From Gammaproteobacteria bacterium (lineage in GTDB: Bacteria > Pseudomonadota > Gammaproteobacteria > Xanthomonadales > Xanthomonadaceae), in NCBI GenBank assembly GCA_025360985.1, contig JANYBA010000203.1, positions 1-9,492 of the forward strand: a stretch of DNA of 9,492 bases, given 5' to 3'. A model generated the notes under the pieces. That model was not told the origin of the DNA. It made no database searches and saw only the letters and a program-made list of their open reading frames with translations. A program made the position numbers and the translations under genes. Below are positions 6,414 through 9,492 of the stretch, piece after piece. Numbering within the stretch: the stretch's first letter is position 1; each line of letters opens with the position of its first letter.

Positions 6414-7412
6414 TCAGCCGAGCTTGGCGAGCAGGGCGCACGCCCGGGCGACAGTCGCCTCGGCGGGCGGTGCGCCGTCGACCAGCACGACGCCGGTCAG
6501 GAGGCCCGCGTTCACGTAATCGGTCAACTCGGCCAGGCTGGCGCCGCTCGCATCGGACAGGGGCGTCAGCGGCGACGGGCCCTTCATCATCACCGTCGCG
6601 ATGCGGAAGTGCTTGGGGAATTCGCGCTCGGTCTGCGGCCACTTGCTCAGCTTGTAGCGTCCGTTGGGGCTGAAATCGGGCAACAGCAGCCCGCGCCCGG
6701 CGTACAAGCCGCACAGCCACAGCAGCCGCATATAGGGTTGGGCACCGCCGGTGCGCGCCGCGATCTGGTCGAACTGGTCGCCGCTGATCGCGATCCACTC
6801 GCCATCGCGCACCTCGCCTTCGACCAGCGGAAGCAAGGGCTTGAGCGTCGCCGAACCGGTGTAGATCTGGCGGGCCGGGTCAAGGGCGAGCTCCGGCGCG
6901 CCCTCGCGGACCAGGCGAACCGGGCCGGCCAGGCGATCCGGCGCCAGGAAATCGTGCAGCCGCGTGGCCCGCGGGCCGACGGCGAGCGCGGCCTGGCGGC
7001 CGGTCACGCGTGCAGGCATTGCCGGCTGCTGGCCGGTGGTCCGCGCGGCGATGACGTCGGCCGGGCTGATCAGCGTTTCCAGTACCTGCTTCGGTTCCTG
7101 GTCGAGCCGGGCCGCGATCTGGGTGAGTACGTCGAACAGTGCGCCGGCGTCGAGCGGCCGGGTCAGTGTGTGGTCGGCTTCCGATCGCGCACTGGTAGTC
7201 AAGCCGACGGTGACCTTGCCGGTGCCCTGCGCCTTCAGCCAGCCCAAATGGCCGTACATCGAATCCATGTCGATGATCAGGACGTGCGCTTCGGCTTCCG
7301 GAACCACGCGCCAGGCCGGCTTCAGGTGGGCATTGGCCTGCTCGAACTGCCCTTCGGCGTCAGCCGCGTCCTCGCGCGAGAAGCCGGAAAAACTTAGCGT
7401 GGCTTGGGCCAT
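6414..7412 (-). CDS. Conserved-looking protein of unknown function: receiver-like N-terminus, winged-helix-like C-terminus
   Basis: This is a 332-residue soluble protein with no signal peptide or membrane segment. Residues about 1-105 resemble a degenerate response-regulator receiver. There is a beta strand (ATLSFSGF), then VLIIDMDSMYG (44-54) with acidic residues where the phospho-acceptor would be, GLTTS (70-74) at the Thr/Ser switch position, and RPL (85-87) in place of the usual Lys-Pro. A low-complexity linker follows (about 106-150). The C-terminal part contains GSATLKPLLPLV (186-197), KWPQTEREFPKHFRIATVMM (257-276) and a helix-rich end (277-310) that could fold as a winged helix. These folds are inferred from pattern only; I cannot name a function. 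The ATG (7412-7410) has GGGAG about 10 bases upstream. It lies upstream of dxs on the same strand, 78 bases away, so the two may share a transcript. Confidence 0.85.
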   Translation of the reverse strand: MAQATLSFSGFSREDAADAEGQFEQANAHLKPAWRVVPEAEAHVLIIDMDSMYGHLGWLKAQGTGKVTVGLTTSARSEADHTLTRPLDAGALFDVLTQIAARLDQEPKQVLETLISPADVIAARTTGQQPAMPARVTGRQAALAVGPRATRLHDFLAPDRLAGPVRLVREGAPELALDPARQIYTGSATLKPLLPLVEGEVRDGEWIAISGDQFDQIAARTGGAQPYMRLLWLCGLYAGRGLLLPDFSPNGRYKLSKWPQTEREFPKHFRIATVMMKGPSPLTPLSDASGASLAELTDYVNAGLLTGVVLVDGAPPAEATVARACALLAKLG

Positions 7413-7431
7413 CTGGTTGCAACTCCCCGGG

Positions 7432-7450
7432 CACAGGTGCTTTGCCTGTG
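7432..7450. other. Small inverted repeat upstream of the receiver-like gene
   Basis: CACAGG (7432-7437) and CCTGTG (7445-7450) form a 6-bp perfect inverted repeat with a 7-base spacer. It sits in the 105-base gap between the HNH gene and the receiver-like gene, just upstream of the latter's putative ribosome site. It has no T-run on either side, so it is not a standard terminator. It could be an operator or a leader hairpin. No convincing promoter was found in this gap; TTGACG occurs on the minus strand but lacks a good -10. Confidence 0.25.
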
Positions 7451-7517
7451 AAGATCAAGTGTGCTGGCCGCAGCCGGCCCGCGTCAACGCGCACGACCGA
7501 AAGCCCGGCAGCAAGTC

Positions 7518-8078
7518 TCAGTTTGCCGCCCGGGCCCGCTTCGGCAGGTGGTGCTTCAGGAACGCCATCTGGTCGGCGAGGATGTGCCGGTTCGACAGGA
7601 TCAGGTGTTCGACCCAGCTCGGCCGGTACGGCACCGCCAGCAAGGGCATGCCGGCCTGCTGCGGCGTGCGGCCACCCTTGTGCGAATTGCAGTGGAAACA
7701 GGCGGTGACGACGTTTTCCCAGGCGTCCCGGCCGCCCTTGGAGATCGGGACGACGTGGTCGCGGGTCAGCGTGTGGCGGCCGAATTCGCCGCCGCAGTAC
7801 AGGCAAAGGTGGGCATCACGGGCGAACAGCGCGGCATTGGTCAGCGCCGGCGAGGGATCCAGCGAGCGTGGATGGGCATGGCCTCGCGCTGCCACGATCG
7901 GGTGCAGGTCCAGCAGGCTCTGCTGGCCGCTGAGCCGATTGGTGCCGCCATGGATGGTCATGCACGGATCGCCCAGCGTCCATGCCACCGCGCCGCGGAC
8001 GTACAGGCAGGCGGCGTCCTGCCAGTGCATCCAGTCGAGGATGCGACCGTGGGCGTCGAGGGAGAGGACCCGGGGCAT
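7518..8078 (-). CDS. HNH endonuclease family protein
   Basis: With the chosen start this is a 186-residue protein. A zinc-binding HNH core occupies about residues 90-135: CLYC (Cys92, Cys95), TRDHVVPISKGG (Asp107-His108), WENVV (Asn122) and CFHCNSHK (Cys127, Cys130, final His/Lys 133-134). All hallmark HNH residues are present, so nuclease activity is plausible. The N-terminal part (MPRVLSLDAHGRILDWMHWQ) and the C-terminal PYRPSWVEHLILSNRHILADQMAFLK fit a group of stand-alone HNH proteins that I know only as uncharacterised. No restriction, methyltransferase or phage gene lies beside it. The start is uncertain: in-frame ATGs exist at 8165 and 8192, adding 29 or 38 Pro/Gly-rich residues. I prefer the Met at 8078, where the conserved-looking sequence begins and GGGA lies about 7 bases upstream. 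Confidence 0.85.
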   Translation of the reverse strand: MPRVLSLDAHGRILDWMHWQDAACLYVRGAVAWTLGDPCMTIHGGTNRLSGQQSLLDLHPIVAARGHAHPRSLDPSPALTNAALFARDAHLCLYCGGEFGRHTLTRDHVVPISKGGRDAWENVVTACFHCNSHKGGRTPQQAGMPLLAVPYRPSWVEHLILSNRHILADQMAFLKHHLPKRARAAN

Positions 8079-8236
8079 CGGCGTTTCCCGCCACGGATGC
8101 TGCCCGGCCGGGGGGCTGGGATTCCCGGCGCCCACCAGCGACAGTCGAGGCGTGGGCACATTCATGATGGCCGGAGCATAGCGCAGCGGCATGGCAGTGC
8201 AAGCTAAGATTCCCGCACGTCCCCCGGATTCCGACC
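8079..8236. promoter_or_regulatory. Divergent control region between the HNH gene and pip
   Basis: This gap of at most 158 bases separates two divergent starts. On the minus strand, TTGCAC (8201-8196) and TATGCT (8180-8175) are 16 bases apart and could drive the HNH gene; a start near 8168 would lie just before the alternative ATG at 8165. On the plus strand, TAAGAT (8205-8210) is a possible -10 about 20 bases before the pip ATG, but it has no good -35. All matches are modest. Confidence 0.3.
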
Positions 8237-9178
8237 ATGCGCGACCTCTATCCCGAGATCGAACCCTTCGACAGCAGTCGCTTGCCGGTCGATGCCCGGC
8301 ACAACCTGTACTACGAACAATGCGGCAATCCCGCCGGCAAGCCGGTGGTGTTGTTGCATGGCGGTCCGGGCGCGGGCTGCGGCGCGAAGATGCGCCGCTT
8401 CCACGATCCGGCGAGGTACCGGATCGTATTGTTCGACCAGCGGGGCTCCGGTCGATCGACCCCGCATGCCGATCTCACCGACAACACGACCTGGGACCTG
8501 GTCGCCGACGTCGAGCGCCTGCGCGAGCACTTGGGCATCGAGCGCTGGCAGGTTTTCGGCGGCAGTTGGGGATCGACCCTCGCGCTGGCTTACGCCGAAG
8601 CGCATCCCGGGCGCGTCACCGAACTGATCCTGCGCGGAATCTTCATGCTGCGGCGCTGGGAGCTGGAATGGTTCTACCAGGAAGGTTGTTCGCGCCTGTT
8701 TCCCGACGCCTGGGACCGCTACCTCGAAACGATCCCGCCGGCCGAACGCGGCGACCTGATTTCCGCGTACCACCGGCGACTGACCTCGCCCGACGAAGCG
8801 ACCCGGTTGGTTGCCGCGCGCGCCTGGTCGGTTTGGGAAGCGTCTACCAGCCTGCTCCTGCAGGATGACGCTTTCATCAGGGGCCACGAAGATCCGCATT
8901 TCGCCCTTAGCTTCGCGCGAATCGAGAGCCACTACTTCGTGCACGGCGGATTCTTCGACGTCGAAGGCCAGCTGCTGCGTGACGCCCATCGCCTGCACGG
9001 CATTCCCGGCGTGATCGTGCACGGCCGCTACGACGTGGTCTGCCCCCTGCAGAACGCCTGGGACCTGCGCAAGGCATGGCCGGAAGCGAAGCTGGTGATC
9101 AATCCTGGCGCCGGGCATTCGGCCTACGAACCGGAAAATGCCGCGGCGCTGGTCGAGGCGACGGATTCGTTCCGTTGA
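8237..9178 (+). CDS. pip: Prolyl iminopeptidase (peptidase family S33)
   Basis: This 313-residue cytoplasmic alpha/beta hydrolase removes N-terminal proline from peptides, helping to recycle proline. The oxyanion-hole motif HGGPGAGCG is at 41-49, DQRGSGRS at 67-74 and the nucleophile elbow GGSWGS at 108-113, with Ser110. Asp266 (HGRYDVVCP) and His294 (GAGHSAYEPE) complete the triad. These numbers coincide with those I recall for the Xanthomonas campestris enzyme, also 313 residues, and support a Xanthomonadaceae origin. The helical cap domain (about 135-235) is intact. The ATG (8237-8239) gives the usual MRDLYPEIEPF family N-terminus; its ribosome site is weak. The stop overlaps the next start by one base (TGATG), so the following membrane-protein gene is probably co-translated. 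Confidence 0.96.
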   Translation: MRDLYPEIEPFDSSRLPVDARHNLYYEQCGNPAGKPVVLLHGGPGAGCGAKMRRFHDPARYRIVLFDQRGSGRSTPHADLTDNTTWDLVADVERLREHLGIERWQVFGGSWGSTLALAYAEAHPGRVTELILRGIFMLRRWELEWFYQEGCSRLFPDAWDRYLETIPPAERGDLISAYHRRLTSPDEATRLVAARAWSVWEASTSLLLQDDAFIRGHEDPHFALSFARIESHYFVHGGFFDVEGQLLRDAHRLHGIPGVIVHGRYDVVCPLQNAWDLRKAWPEAKLVINPGAGHSAYEPENAAALVEATDSFR

Positions 9179-9492
9179 TGACACTGAAGGAGTGGCTGCA
9201 AGCAAAGCTTCGAAGCTATTCGCGATTGGTGATCGCGAGTGGAATTGGCGCGCTCGCAGTGCCGCTGACCGTGATTTGGCTTCGCCGTAGCGGTTTCTCC
9301 TCGGGCGATGCCTTTTGGTACCGCAACAAATATTTCGAATGGCCATACGAGCATCTCGGCTTGCCGGTGCTGGCCCAGGCCTGGTTGATTCCCGTCGCGT
9401 TCGTGATCGCGCTCGGGCTGGTGCTGGTATTGCTGGAAGTCCTGGTTTTCGTGCTGCGCCTGGATCCGCAAGACCTGGCGTCCTCAAGCCTT
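9178..9492 (+). CDS. Membrane protein, N-terminal fragment
   Basis: An open frame starts with ATG at 9178-9180, sharing its A with the pip stop codon, and runs without a stop for 105 codons to the right edge. The N-terminus is MTLKEWLQAKLRSYSRLVIA. A first hydrophobic segment spans about residues 18-35 (IASGIGALAVPLTVIWL). A loop with aromatic residues follows (FWYRNKYFEWPYEHLG), then a long second segment (about 64-93, including AWLIPVAFVIALGLVLVLLE) and a polar stretch, LDPQDLASS. I do not recognise a family. The TGATG junction and coherent membrane-protein composition argue that it is a real gene coupled to pip. Its base composition at the start is slightly less GC-rich than pip. Confidence 0.65.
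   Translation, partial: MTLKEWLQAKLRSYSRLVIASGIGALAVPLTVIWLRRSGFSSGDAFWYRNKYFEWPYEHLGLPVLAQAWLIPVAFVIALGLVLVLLEVLVFVLRLDPQDLASSSL

Noticed and set aside
4536..7397. Long plus-strand open frames opposite dxs and the receiver-like gene
   Set aside because: Composition is biased to His, Arg, Val and Gly, as expected for antisense of GC-rich coding DNA. The minus-strand genes explain the region.
7518..8078. Restriction-modification or homing-endonuclease system around the HNH gene
   Set aside because: No methyltransferase, specificity subunit, intron or intein signal lies nearby. It looks like a stand-alone HNH protein.
8204..9487. 427-codon minus-strand frame opposite pip
   Set aside because: pip is certain on the plus strand, and the antisense product has no recognisable domain or sensible start context.

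Overview
The window is GC-rich chromosomal DNA, most likely from a gammaproteobacterium of the Xanthomonadaceae/Lysobacteraceae type (Xanthomonas, Lysobacter, Luteimonas or relatives). Three points support this. A prolyl iminopeptidase has the same length and catalytic positions as I recall for the Xanthomonas campestris enzyme (Ser110, Asp266, His294). A rubrerythrin is followed by a specific Fe-S oxidoreductase. There is also an OxyR whose redox cysteines fall at exactly 199 and 208. The lineage is inferred from gene content, not from a search. I see no rRNA, tRNA, CRISPR array, insertion sequence or prophage gene. It reads as a core-genome stretch with a few poorly characterised genes.

Left part (1-2454, all minus strand): in transcription order, a lipoprotein alpha/beta hydrolase, oxyR (overlapping the hydrolase 3' end by 41 nt), a rubredoxin-less rubrerythrin, and the first 32 codons of an Fe-S oxidoreductase that runs off the left edge. 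The last three form an oxidative-stress module: a peroxide sensor, a di-iron peroxidase and a partner Fe-S protein. An AT-rich promoter with a perfect TATAAT and a leader able to form two stem-loops separates oxyR from rubrerythrin.

Centre (2455-4329): diverging from the hydrolase is a plus-strand pair, a three-helix membrane protein of the DUF5706/Pycsar-effector type followed by prmC with a one-base TGATG overlap. No nucleotide cyclase lies nearby, so the Pycsar-like gene is an orphan here. Convergent to prmC is a small secreted protein of unknown function that appears to start at TTG.

Right part (4330-9492): on the minus strand, a 332-residue protein of unknown function (degenerate receiver-like N-terminus, winged-helix-like C-terminus) precedes dxs, the first enzyme of MEP isoprenoid synthesis, and an HNH-family protein lies upstream of both. 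Diverging from the HNH gene on the plus strand are pip and, through a second TGATG overlap, the start of a membrane protein that leaves the right edge.

No gene-free stretch exceeds about 160 bases. The most interesting leads are the orphan Pycsar-effector-like gene coupled to prmC, the structured rubrerythrin leader and promoter, and the two-domain unknown upstream of dxs.
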